9,386 nt of DNA from the NCBI GenBank assembly GCA_023438965.1, contig JAEXPB010000190.1, positions 1 through 9,386 of the forward strand. Reading direction: 5' to 3'. This stretch comes from Bacillota bacterium. GTDB lineage: Bacteria; Bacillota; Clostridia; Saccharofermentanales; UBA5734. A program made the translations under genes and the position numbers. Below, piece after piece: positions 1 to 6,637 of the stretch. The notes under the pieces are model-generated. The model was not told the DNA's origin. It did not search any database and saw only the letters and a list, made by a program, of their open reading frames with translations. The stretch's first letter is position 1. Every line of letters starts with the position of its first letter.

Positions 1-1
1 C

Positions 2-718
2 ACCCAGATGGCTTATGACCTGAACGATGTTTTCCGTTCGCTGGGTTTCGAAGTTTTCAGCGAGGATGAGATCACCAGCGAGTTGTACGCCTTCGACAAT
101 TTGAATTTTCCGCCGGAGCATCCGGCACGGGAATCGATGGATACCTACTGGATCGCCGGTACGGAGAACAAGCGGGGTGCCGCCCGCCTGGCCCTGCGCC
201 CGCACCTGACCGGCGCCAGCGTCCGCTATCTGCAGAAATTCGGCGCGCCGGCCCGCTTCGTCTACCCAGGCCGGGTTTACCGCAACGAAACGACCGATGC
301 CCGGCACGAACGGGCCTTTTTCCAGTACGAAGCGTTGATCGTGGACAAGGATTTTTCCTTTGCCTCCGGCCAACTGCTGGTCAAAACCATCCTGGAGAAG
401 GTCTTCGGCCAGAAAGTGGACGTGCGCATGCGGGCCGGTTTCTTCCCGTTCGTCGAACCCGGTTTTGAAATCGACATGAAATGCCTGGTCTGCGGCGGCG
501 TCGGCTGCAAGGTCTGCAAGAATGTCGGCTGGATCGAGGTTATGCCCGGCGGATCGCCCCATCCCAACGTGCTTAAGGCGGCCGGCCTCGATCCGGCGAT
601 CTGGTCCGGCTTCTATATCAATATCGGCCTGGACCGGCTGGTCATGATGCGATATGGCGTGGACGATGTCCGTCTTTTCCACAGTGCCGATCTGAGATTC
701 CTGAGTCAGTTCAGGTAA
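2..718 (+). CDS. pheS: Phenylalanine-tRNA ligase alpha subunit, C-terminal part (5' end outside window)
   Basis: This is the catalytic subunit of the cytoplasmic alpha2-beta2 enzyme that charges tRNA(Phe) with phenylalanine. The reading frame is open to the window edge, so the first ATG at 8 is internal and the N-terminal coiled coil and start of the catalytic domain are missing. Numbering from that ATG, the class II motifs are visible: the HPAR/DTYW region (about 38-48), motif 2 with GRVYRNETTDARHERAFFQ (88-106), and motif 3 with GLDRLVMMRYGVDD (207-220), followed by the usual C-terminus LFHSADLRFLSQFR. Between motifs 2 and 3 there is a four-cysteine knuckle, CxxC-x4-CxxC (C159, C162, C167, C170), of the kind that binds zinc. 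It lies where E. coli PheS, as I recall it, has a short cysteine-free stretch. pheT follows after 11 bases, the standard pheST operon. Identification is secure. Confidence 0.97.
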   Translation, partial: TQMAYDLNDVFRSLGFEVFSEDEITSELYAFDNLNFPPEHPARESMDTYWIAGTENKRGAARLALRPHLTGASVRYLQKFGAPARFVYPGRVYRNETTDARHERAFFQYEALIVDKDFSFASGQLLVKTILEKVFGQKVDVRMRAGFFPFVEPGFEIDMKCLVCGGVGCKVCKNVGWIEVMPGGSPHPNVLKAAGLDPAIWSGFYINIGLDRLVMMRYGVDDVRLFHSADLRFLSQFR

Positions 719-729
719 GGGGTGAAACA

Positions 730-3150
730 ATGAAAGTATCATTAAATTGGATTCGCGAATATGTTGATCTGCCGGCTGATCTGACCATGGAGCAGCTGGC
801 TTACGACCTGACCATGCGCACCGTCGAGGTCGAGGGTTATGACAATCTGGCCGAATCCTGTCATAACATCGTCGCCGGCCGGATCATCGCCGTCAGCCCG
901 CATCCGCAGGCCGACCGCCTGCGGGTGGTCATGGCCGACATCGGCGAAGCAGAGCCGGTGCAGATCGTCTGCGGCGGCTCCAATCTGGAGCCCGGTCAGA
1001 TGGTCGTGGTCGCCAAGCCCGGCGCCCAAGTCATCTGGCATGGCGAAGGCGAGCCGGTCGAAATCAAGGCCTCTAAACTGCGGGGCATCGAATCTTACGG
1101 CATGATCTGCGGCGCCAGCGAGATCGGCCTGGAGGCCCTGTTCCCGGCCGGCGACGACCATGAAATCGTCGACCTGAAAGGGATTTGCTGCCAACCGGGC
1201 GACCCAATCGCCAGCATCCTGCATCTGGACGACGAGATCCTGGAGATTGACAACAAATCATTGACCAACCGCCCGGACCTCTGGGGCCATTACGGCATTG
1301 CCCGCGAACTCGCGGCCATCTACGGCTGCCCGCTCAAACCGCTGCCCGCATACCAGCCGGAAGCCGGCCTGCCCGGCTACCCGGTCGAGATCGAGAACAG
1401 CGACCTCTGCCGCCGTTACACGGCGATCGTCTATGCCGGCCTGCGCAACGCCCCTTCGCCGCTCTGGCTCCAGACCAGCCTCTTCAAAGTCGGCATGCGC
1501 CCGATCAACAACATTGTCGACATCACCAACTACATCATGCTGGCTGTCGGCCAGCCGACCCACGGCTTTGACAAGAGCCATGTCCAGGGCGGCATCCGCG
1601 TCCGCACTGCCCGCGACCAGGAAGTGCTCGAACTGCTGGACGGCAAGAAGCTGAGCCTGAACCGTCAGACCCTGGTCATCGCCGACCACGCGACGCCGCT
1701 GGGCCTGGCCGGCATCATGGGCGGCCGGCAGGACTCCGTGCTGCCGGAGACGACGGAAATCGTCCTGGAACTGGCCAACTTCTCGCCGACTTGTATTCGG
1801 CGCACCACGCAGGAGTTTGGTCTGCGCACCGAGGCCTCCATCCGGTTCGAGAAGCATGTCGACACCCAGCGCATCGATCCGGCAATCGGCTTGGCCGCCA
1901 GGCTGTTTGCCGAGCTCATCCCCGGCGCGCGGATCACCGCCTTTACCGATATTTGCCCGCAGCCGACCCAGCCACCGGTCATCGATGTCACCCTGTCGTT
2001 CCTGTCCGTTCGGCTGGGCAGCCCGGTGACGGTCGACGATGTGGCCCGCAGCCTCCAGCCGCTCGGATTCCAGATCACGGCCGACGGCGACCGCCTGCAG
2101 ATCGCTACGCCGCCCTGGCGCGGCACCGGCGATGTTTCGCTGCCCGACGACATCCTGGAGGAAGTCGCCCGCATGATCGGTTACGCCAATTTCGAATACC
2201 GGGCGCCGACGATCATCCTCGACCGGCCGATCAACCAGCGGTCCGTGCAACTTGATCGGAATGTGCGCGAATACCTGGCCTTCCGCTGCGGCTTCCAGGA
2301 AGTGTTCACCTATCCCTGGATCGACGACAAATACATTCAGGCCGCCGGCGTCAACAAGGACGACCTGCTGGCCCTGTCGACACCGCCGGCGCCGGAGACC
2401 AGCCGCCTGCGCTCCACGCTGGTGCCGGGCATGCTGGAGACCCTGGTGACCAATCTGCGCTATTTCGATGCGTTCCGGGTCTTCGAGCTGACCCAGGTCT
2501 TCCAGAAGGGCGGCACATCCCCCTCCACACCGGCGGAAATCCTGCCGCTGCAGCAGAAATGCCTGACCGGTGCGCTGGCCGGCGCTGACGCAGCTCAGCT
2601 CTTCTTCGAAGCCAAGGGCATCCTCGAGGCGATGGCCCGTTACTGCCAGATGAAGGAACTCGCCTTTACCCGCGAGCAGGAACCGATTTGGGCCGAGAAG
2701 AAGGTCTGGCTGAACATCACCGCCGCCGGCGAAGTCATCGGCTCCGTCGGCCTGCTCTCCCTGAAGGCCAAGAAGGCGGCCGGCATCAAGCGGGCGGAGG
2801 CCGTGATCTTCGAGCTGAATGTCGACAAGCTGGTGCCGTTGCCCTCGCGCACCAACACCTTCCGGCATCTGCCGCTCTTCCCGCTGGTCGAGCAGGACCT
2901 GTCGATTCTCCTCAGCGAAACCGTCAAGTGGAGCGACGTCGAGAACCTAGTCAAGCCGCTGGTCAAGGAACTGGCCTATATTGAAGAATATCGCGGCAAA
3001 CAGGTGCCGGCCGGCAAGCGCTCGCTGATGTTCCGGGTTCGCCTGGGCTCAGACGAAGGGACACTGACCAGCGAACAGGTTGAGGCCAAGATGCAGACGA
3101 TCATCAAGAAGCTGAACAAGCAGTTCGGCGCCGAGATCCGGAGTGTCTGA
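730..3150 (+). CDS. pheT: Phenylalanine-tRNA ligase beta subunit
   Basis: This is the large subunit of phenylalanyl-tRNA synthetase, which binds tRNA(Phe) and edits mischarged Tyr-tRNA(Phe). At 806 residues it has the normal full-length bacterial architecture. An N-terminal segment is followed by an OB-fold tRNA-binding domain (about 40-150, with SPHPQADRLRVV and IVCGGSNL). The B3/B4 editing domain spans about 215-385 (NNIVDITNYIMLAVGQPTHGFD, GIMGG, TEASIRFEKHVD). The B5 domain spans about 415-490 and contains DILEEVARMIGY. A pseudo-catalytic core follows (about 495-700), then the C-terminal FDX-ACB anticodon-binding domain (about 710-806, RHLPLFPLVEQDLSI). The ATG at 730 is preceded by AAGGGGTG at 717-724, which overlaps the pheS stop codon, so translation is probably coupled. 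No frameshift or missing domain is seen. No U-rich intrinsic terminator follows directly. Confidence 0.98.
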   Translation: MKVSLNWIREYVDLPADLTMEQLAYDLTMRTVEVEGYDNLAESCHNIVAGRIIAVSPHPQADRLRVVMADIGEAEPVQIVCGGSNLEPGQMVVVAKPGAQVIWHGEGEPVEIKASKLRGIESYGMICGASEIGLEALFPAGDDHEIVDLKGICCQPGDPIASILHLDDEILEIDNKSLTNRPDLWGHYGIARELAAIYGCPLKPLPAYQPEAGLPGYPVEIENSDLCRRYTAIVYAGLRNAPSPLWLQTSLFKVGMRPINNIVDITNYIMLAVGQPTHGFDKSHVQGGIRVRTARDQEVLELLDGKKLSLNRQTLVIADHATPLGLAGIMGGRQDSVLPETTEIVLELANFSPTCIRRTTQEFGLRTEASIRFEKHVDTQRIDPAIGLAARLFAELIPGARITAFTDICPQPTQPPVIDVTLSFLSVRLGSPVTVDDVARSLQPLGFQITADGDRLQIATPPWRGTGDVSLPDDILEEVARMIGYANFEYRAPTIILDRPINQRSVQLDRNVREYLAFRCGFQEVFTYPWIDDKYIQAAGVNKDDLLALSTPPAPETSRLRSTLVPGMLETLVTNLRYFDAFRVFELTQVFQKGGTSPSTPAEILPLQQKCLTGALAGADAAQLFFEAKGILEAMARYCQMKELAFTREQEPIWAEKKVWLNITAAGEVIGSVGLLSLKAKKAAGIKRAEAVIFELNVDKLVPLPSRTNTFRHLPLFPLVEQDLSILLSETVKWSDVENLVKPLVKELAYIEEYRGKQVPAGKRSLMFRVRLGSDEGTLTSEQVEAKMQTIIKKLNKQFGAEIRSV

Positions 3151-3186
3151 AACCAGGCGGACGGAAATGCTCCCGGCGGACGCCTG

Positions 3187-3206
3187 ATCCGGCGCGTTGC
3201 CCGGAT
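3187..3206. other. Small hairpin after pheT
   Basis: ATCCGG at 3187-3192 and CCGGAT at 3201-3206 form a perfect 6-bp inverted repeat with an 8-nt loop, starting 37 bases after the pheT stop. No T-run follows it, so it is not a convincing Rho-independent terminator. It may only protect the mRNA end or have no role. Confidence 0.35.
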
Positions 3207-3237
3207 TGAACATCAACTGAGAAACAGCAGTCATGAC

Positions 3238-3281
3238 GTGCACCCCAAACGCTGGATACCATCTGGCATTTGGCGGTGCAC
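3238..3281. promoter_or_regulatory. 44-nt near-palindrome between pheT and the small membrane protein gene
   Basis: The arms GTGCACC (3238-3244) and GGTGCAC (3275-3281) are exact reverse complements. Pairing continues inward after a single bulged C at 3274: CCAAA (3245-3249) with TTTGG (3269-3273), one mismatch, GC with GC, two G-T wobbles, and GAT with ATC around a 3-nt ACC loop. The result is about 19 pairs with one bulge and one mismatch. It could terminate pheST transcription, although the bases after it are only moderately T-rich, or it could be an operator, since its right arm contains the probable -35 of the next gene. Confidence 0.5.
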
Positions 3282-3297
3282 TTCGCATATTTATGAT
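3270..3297 (+). promoter_or_regulatory. Probable promoter of the small membrane protein gene
   Basis: TTGGCG (3270-3275) and TATGAT (3292-3297) fit a sigma-70/SigA promoter with a 16-bp spacer, matching consensus at 4/6 and 5/6 positions. Overlapping alternative -10 boxes, TATGAT and TATATA, follow at 3297-3307. The predicted transcript start is about 20 bases upstream of the chosen start codon. Confidence 0.5.
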
Positions 3298-3325
3298 ATG
3301 ATATATAGGGAAGAGGGTGATACTT

Positions 3326-3694
3326 GTGGGAGTTTCGAAGAACAAAGATCATGCCAAATCGGCCTATATCGCCGATATGCAGGAGTGGCAAGACCATCAG
3401 TATGATCCTGGCTATTATACCGGCGGCAAAATGCGTCCGATCCTGAAGCATCCGGCTCGACCCCAGATATTGGGGACCATTCTGCTCCTGATTGGCGCCG
3501 GGGTGATCCTGGCGTCGGTATGGCAAGGCATATCTTACCTGAATTCGGACGGCAACTCCGCCGATGCATTAGCGCAGCTGCTGCTGCAATGCCTGCCGCT
3601 ATTCGTCTTTGGCGGCGTGATGACGATCGCGGGCATCGCTTACCTGCGTGTTCAAACTAAGTCGGTGAAAAATCCAAAGAGCAGGCGGCGATAA
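3326..3694 (+). CDS. Small two-helix membrane protein of unknown function
   Basis: I do not recognise this 122-residue protein. It has a hydrophilic N-terminus with the aromatic stretch WQDHQYDPGYYTGGKMRP, a first hydrophobic helix (ILGTILLLIGAGVILASVW), a short polar loop, a second helix (PLFVFGGVMTIAGIAYLRV) and a strongly basic tail (KSVKNPKSRRR). Basic residues before helix 1 and after helix 2 suggest that both ends are cytoplasmic. I prefer GTG at 3326 because GAGG at 3313-3316 lies 9 bases upstream. A GTG at 3317 in the same frame would add three residues but lies too close to that site. The gene has its own likely promoter and is not tightly coupled to pheT. It ends 8 bases before the left 149-bp repeat begins, so it probably once sat directly upstream of the intact MerR-type regulator. 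Confidence 0.75.
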   Translation: MGVSKNKDHAKSAYIADMQEWQDHQYDPGYYTGGKMRPILKHPARPQILGTILLLIGAGVILASVWQGISYLNSDGNSADALAQLLLQCLPLFVFGGVMTIAGIAYLRVQTKSVKNPKSRRR

Positions 3695-3723
3695 TTGGCG
3701 AATTAGCTGCCATATCGAAACCA

Positions 3724-3741
3724 TCCAGTAAGCCACCAAGG
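3724..3741 (+). promoter_or_regulatory. Operator-like motif, copy 1 (in the stub promoter)
   Basis: TCCAGTAAGCCACCAAGG is identical to 6704-6721 and matches 7555-7572 upstream of the transporter gene at 16 of 18 positions. It lies 13 bases upstream of the duplicated -10 box. If it is the regulator's binding site, this copy would be a third, displaced site. Confidence 0.4.
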
Positions 3742-3751
3742 TTTAATGGGC

Positions 3752-3760
3752 TGTTATACT
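3752..3760 (+). promoter_or_regulatory. Duplicated extended -10 promoter of the regulator stub
   Basis: TGTTATACT is an extended -10 element (TGn followed by TATACT, 5/6 to consensus), without a good -35 at normal spacing. It is identical to the intact regulator's promoter. It points rightward, toward the 3' end of the minus-strand surface-protein gene. Confidence 0.5.
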
Positions 3761-3802
3761 ATGCGTATTGGCAGGACACAGGATGATTTCGGAGGCAACT
3801 GC

Positions 3803-3859
3803 ATGAACACCTGCCGCACCGCCCAAATAGCCGCCCAGGTTGGCGTCCATTTGATTTAG
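3803..3859 (+). pseudogene. Truncated 5' stub of the MerR-type regulator gene
   Basis: The stub starts at the ATG equivalent to 6783 and keeps GGAGG at 3791-3795, so it should still be translated. It encodes MNTCRTAQIAAQVGVHLI and then stops. The first 16 residues correspond to the N-terminus of the intact regulator with I2N, Y4C and L11Q changes; the last two residues come from unrelated inserted DNA. The stub ends inside the first helix-turn-helix and cannot bind DNA. It is best read as a broken gene copy left by the duplication. A role as a short leader peptide is possible but unsupported. Confidence 0.85.
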
Positions 3860-3878
3860 TATTGCAGCTAATTGGTTA

Positions 3879-6509
3879 CTATTTTTGAATGAAAGGGCTG
3901 GCAGTCGAACCCGGAGCAGCGCTGCCCTTGACTTCCAGAATGATCTGAATGGCTTCCAATCGATAAGCATAACCTGCAGTCCCGGCGGACTGGCCATTCT
4001 TCGCCCAATCCATCCAGCCAATATTCTGAGCGTGCACACGGTAGTAAATGTCAAACTGATCGGCGGCATCACCAGTTAAACGAATATCGATCGCTTCCAG
4101 GCGTAAAGACTGACCTTCGGTTCCACTTGCCACACCATTGCTTACCCAACCCAACCATCCAAGATTTTGCACATGCGTGCGGTATTCAACACCGCCTGAT
4201 AAATTCACCAGATAGATCAGAATGGCCTCCAGCCGTTTGGCCTCACCGCAAGTACCAGATATGGTGCCATTAGTGACCATAGTCTGCCAGCCGATATCCT
4301 GGACGTGGCTCTGATAAACAACTTGATCATTTCTGAAGGGGCTGGCCGTTGGCCCGGGGGCTGACCCACCTTTCGCAACTAGAATGATCTGAATGGCTTC
4401 CAATCGATAGGCATAACCGGCGGTCCCAGCGGATTGACCATTCTTAGCCCAATCCATCCAGCCAAATTGCTGGGCATGAACTCGATAATAAACATCATAC
4501 AAATCGGCAGCAGCACCAGTCAGGTAGATTTCAATGGCTTCCAGACGCAAGCTCTGACCTTCGGTTCCACTAAGCGCGCCATTGGCTGTCCAATCCATCC
4601 AACCGATATTCTGAACATGAGTGCGATACTCAATGCCTCCAGACATGTTAGCCAACACAATGGAGATTGCCTCCAATCGTTTCGACTGCCCGCTCGTTCC
4701 GGATATATCACCGTTGCTGACCCACTCCTGCCAACCGATATCTTGAACATGACTCTGATAAATAATCGCCGGTTGCAGAGGAATCCACTTTGCGTATAGC
4801 GTGACATTTACAGTGACTGTCTCGAAGCCAAAATTCCATGGCATGGTTCCGGCGGCATCCTTGCACCATCCGCCAAAATCGAACCCTTCGCGAGCGGGAT
4901 TCCAGGGGCATTCAAGATCTGAACCTATAATAGCCCAATAGTAGGTTACGGGATAACTGCCATCTTGTAAATCCAGGGTCAAGTAGCAATAGGCTTGCTT
5001 AGGATAGGTATGATAAGCCGACCAAAATGAGGCTCGTTCAAAATAGTAACGAACTAGAAATGAAGAGGGAGTGTTGTTAAAAACATCAGTACCAAAGATA
5101 GGGCAATCACCTTCGAAAATAGCACTATATAATCCTGTGCAATTCCAGAAAGCCGCGTAATCAATATACTGAATGGTCGAGGGAATAATCACCGTGCCAA
5201 GTCCGCAGGATCCTTCAAAAGCTGCAGCACCGATTCTGGTGACACCATAGGGGATATATTTGCTGCCGGCTATGCCCGCGGGGCAGGCGATCAGGGTTGT
5301 TCTGTCTTTATTGAACAACAAACCGCCAGAACTGGAAAATAAAGCATTACCCGTATCAACATTGATTGCGGTAAGATTATCACAATAGGAAAAGGGCGAA
5401 AAACCGATTTGGCTGACATTAGCATGAATCCAGATGGCCGTGATGCTATCTTGATCCATAAAAGCGCTTCCGCCGATGCTGGTAACCGGATATCCATCAA
5501 TCTGGGCTGGTATTGAGATAGATCCGCCTGAACCATTATAACCGGTTATCATGACGGTACCGTTAGCAAAATAGTAACCAAAACCGTCAGCAGTCCAGCC
5601 GTTATAGGGATCAGGCGGCGGACTGGTAACAGTGAAAGATCGGGTTGGCGGAGCATCTCCTGCTGTGGAACCGTTATAGGAACGGACCTGCCAGCGCCAA
5701 CTACCGGTGTTGTTGACAACGAAACTATAGGATGTCGCATAAACATCCGTAGCAAATCCGCCGCTGCCTGTATCATTCATGACTTCGAGGCGATATCTGG
5801 CAGCGCCAGTGTTTGACCATTGGAAATTGATGGTTTGACCGGTCTGGAAAGAAGCGCCGTTGGCAGGATTGGTCAGTGTCGGAATGCCATAGGAAGCAGG
5901 CGGCGGGGTAGGTGAACCTGAACCATTCCCTGTTAGTGTATTCCCCGGATAGTGCCGAATATAGACAACATTCAATGCATTACGGCTATATTGAGCATCC
6001 CATCTGACCGTACACGGACCAATAAAGTTGCAATCGGTAATCCATAACGTGTCTCCGACAACCTTCGTTACTAAAATCGAGTGAAGACTACCGTTACTTA
6101 AGCGTATTCGGACGATATCGCCGGCATATATGGAATTTTTATCATAATGCTCATCATAATAATCTGAATTAAAAATGGCATTATACAATTTGTAAGCATA
6201 ACCTGCACATTGACCGGCACCGCCATATTGTCCGCAAGCACAAGAACAATTTGCTGCGCAGTAACTATATCCTTTGATTTTGCAATAACACGGTGATGTA
6301 CCAGTTTTACTATAATCAGGTGAACTGTAATAATTCCAGTATTGACCGGCTTGAAATTGGCTTCGCAAATAAGCTATTTTGTTAGCGTATTCACTTTCTG
6401 TCAAATTGGCTGCATATACATTGCTTTCGAGTATCCCAGTAGTATTATATTGAAGAACAAAAACAATAACCAGCAAGAACGGAATGACTTTTTTCATGAT
6501 GAATCTCAT
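3879..6509 (-). CDS. Secreted mosaic surface protein: CHAP-like peptidase, Fn3-like, BspA LRR, Flg_new and six ChW repeats
   Basis: This 876-residue protein has a signal peptide (basic MRFIMKK, hydrophobic core, likely cleavage after VYA at about 33). Domains in order: a CHAP/NlpC-like cysteine peptidase or amidase domain (about 36-190), with a six-cysteine cluster (C74-C92), probable catalytic C101 in GQCAGYA, H143, and D159 or N161; a proline-rich linker; an Fn3-like domain (about 208-294); BspA-type leucine-rich repeats (about 305-509, e.g. IGGSAF, IGAAAFEG); a Listeria-Bacteroides (Flg_new) repeat (about 511-576, ending TLYAKW); and six ChW repeats (about 583-860, HVQDIGW..W...G..SGT.G...RLEAI.I.L). 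ChW repeats are thought to hold clostridial proteins on the cell surface. No LPXTG or C-terminal membrane helix is present. The start at 6509 has GGGAGG 8 bases upstream (plus-strand 6518-6523). G+C is low and uneven. It probably cleaves or binds cell-wall or host material; the exact substrate is unknown. Confidence 0.9.
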   Translation of the reverse strand: MRFIMKKVIPFLLVIVFVLQYNTTGILESNVYAANLTESEYANKIAYLRSQFQAGQYWNYYSSPDYSKTGTSPCYCKIKGYSYCAANCSCACGQYGGAGQCAGYAYKLYNAIFNSDYYDEHYDKNSIYAGDIVRIRLSNGSLHSILVTKVVGDTLWITDCNFIGPCTVRWDAQYSRNALNVVYIRHYPGNTLTGNGSGSPTPPPASYGIPTLTNPANGASFQTGQTINFQWSNTGAARYRLEVMNDTGSGGFATDVYATSYSFVVNNTGSWRWQVRSYNGSTAGDAPPTRSFTVTSPPPDPYNGWTADGFGYYFANGTVMITGYNGSGGSISIPAQIDGYPVTSIGGSAFMDQDSITAIWIHANVSQIGFSPFSYCDNLTAINVDTGNALFSSSGGLLFNKDRTTLIACPAGIAGSKYIPYGVTRIGAAAFEGSCGLGTVIIPSTIQYIDYAAFWNCTGLYSAIFEGDCPIFGTDVFNNTPSSFLVRYYFERASFWSAYHTYPKQAYCYLTLDLQDGSYPVTYYWAIIGSDLECPWNPAREGFDFGGWCKDAAGTMPWNFGFETVTVNVTLYAKWIPLQPAIIYQSHVQDIGWQEWVSNGDISGTSGQSKRLEAISIVLANMSGGIEYRTHVQNIGWMDWTANGALSGTEGQSLRLEAIEIYLTGAAADLYDVYYRVHAQQFGWMDWAKNGQSAGTAGYAYRLEAIQIILVAKGGSAPGPTASPFRNDQVVYQSHVQDIGWQTMVTNGTISGTCGEAKRLEAILIYLVNLSGGVEYRTHVQNLGWLGWVSNGVASGTEGQSLRLEAIDIRLTGDAADQFDIYYRVHAQNIGWMDWAKNGQSAGTAGYAYRLEAIQIILEVKGSAAPGSTASPFIQK
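3891..4319 (-). repeat. ChW triplet, second (C-terminal) copy
   Basis: This encodes residues 731-873: three ChW repeats (starting near VYQSHVQDIGW, EYRTHVQNLGW, YYRVHAQNIGW) and the linker ending TASPF. It aligns without gaps to 4335-4763 at a constant offset of 444 bp (148 codons). The first repeat here has changed the second tryptophan of the motif (GWQTM instead of GWQEW). Confidence 0.85.
4335..4763 (-). repeat. ChW triplet, first copy
   Basis: This encodes residues 583-725, three ChW repeats plus the linker ending TASPF, duplicated in tandem as 3891-4319. DNA similarity is still plain between the copies (for example TGATCTGAATGGCTTCCAAT at both 3941 and 4385), so a whole triplet was copied as a unit, not single repeats. 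Confidence 0.85.
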
Positions 6510-6540
6510 AATTCATGCCTCCCGATTGAGTTGTCTTAGT

Positions 6541-6560
6541 TCTATTAATTAAAAAATAGA
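6541..6560. promoter_or_regulatory. AT-rich inverted repeat in the surface-protein leader
   Basis: TCTATT (6541-6546) and AATAGA (6555-6560) form a perfect 6-bp inverted repeat with an 8-nt AT-rich spacer. It lies between the predicted transcript start and the Shine-Dalgarno site of the minus-strand gene. It could be an operator or a weak leader hairpin. Confidence 0.35.
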
Positions 6561-6592
6561 AAGTGGGGATAGCGATATCAAGAATCTTTTTC

Positions 6593-6620
6593 ATTATATC
6601 ACGTCGGTTTGGTTAATCAA
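6593..6620 (-). promoter_or_regulatory. Promoter of the surface-protein gene
   Basis: Read on the minus strand, TTGATT (plus 6615-6620), a 16-bp spacer, then TATAAT (plus 6593-6598), preceded by TGA, which makes a perfect extended -10. This is a strong vegetative-type promoter. It predicts a leader of roughly 75 bases before the start codon at 6509. Confidence 0.75.
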
Positions 6621-6637
6621 TTAGCATGAAAGTAGCT

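Larger units (their letters stand above)
3702..3850 (+). repeat. 149-bp direct repeat, left copy (promoter and 5' end of the MerR-type regulator)
   Basis: This segment matches 6682-6830 at 146 of 149 positions with no gaps, at an offset of exactly 2980 bp. The first 104 bases, including promoter and Shine-Dalgarno site, are identical. The three differences (3806, 3813, 3837) all fall in the coding part. Identity stops abruptly on both sides: 3701/6681 differ, and 3851 onward is unrelated to 6831 onward. Confidence 0.97.
3699..3875. repeat. Inverted repeat pair bracketing the left 149-bp repeat
   Basis: AATTAGCTGC (3701-3710) and its exact reverse complement GCAGCTAATT (3864-3873) bracket the left repeat copy. 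Extended to 3699-3714 and 3860-3875 they match at 14 of 16 positions. The right arm lies inside the inserted DNA, 28 down to 6 bases beyond the stop of the minus-strand gene. The same right arm is also inverted relative to ATTAGCTGC at 6682-6690, so the surface-protein insert itself has short inverted ends. There is no transposase nearby and no convincing short target duplication. Confidence 0.45.

Noticed and set aside
742..1224. 160-codon antisense frame in pheT
   Set aside because: Same reason: a shadow of the GC-rich coding strand, with no ribosome site or promoter.
1258..2868. 536-codon open frame antisense to pheT
   Set aside because: It is rich in Arg, Gly and Gln with no recognisable domain, and is explained by stop-codon scarcity opposite a GC-rich gene.
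3151..3237. Intrinsic terminator directly after pheT
   Set aside because: The 6-bp hairpin at 3187-3206 has no T-run, and CAGGCG/CGCCTG nearby would need a long loop.
3803..3850. Template/variable repeat pair of a diversity-generating retroelement
   Set aside because: Only three differences, not adenine-specific, and no reverse transcriptase in the window.
3699..3875. Left repeat as a miniature transposable element (MITE)
   Set aside because: The right copy at 6682-6830 lacks the right-hand inverted arm and continues into the real gene, so the repeated unit is a gene fragment, not an element with two ends.
3743..4072. Minus-strand frame running through the regulator stub into the ChW region
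   Set aside because: It crosses the repeat junction and reads the surface-protein gene out of frame; the part over the repeat recurs at 6723-6920 only because the DNA is duplicated.
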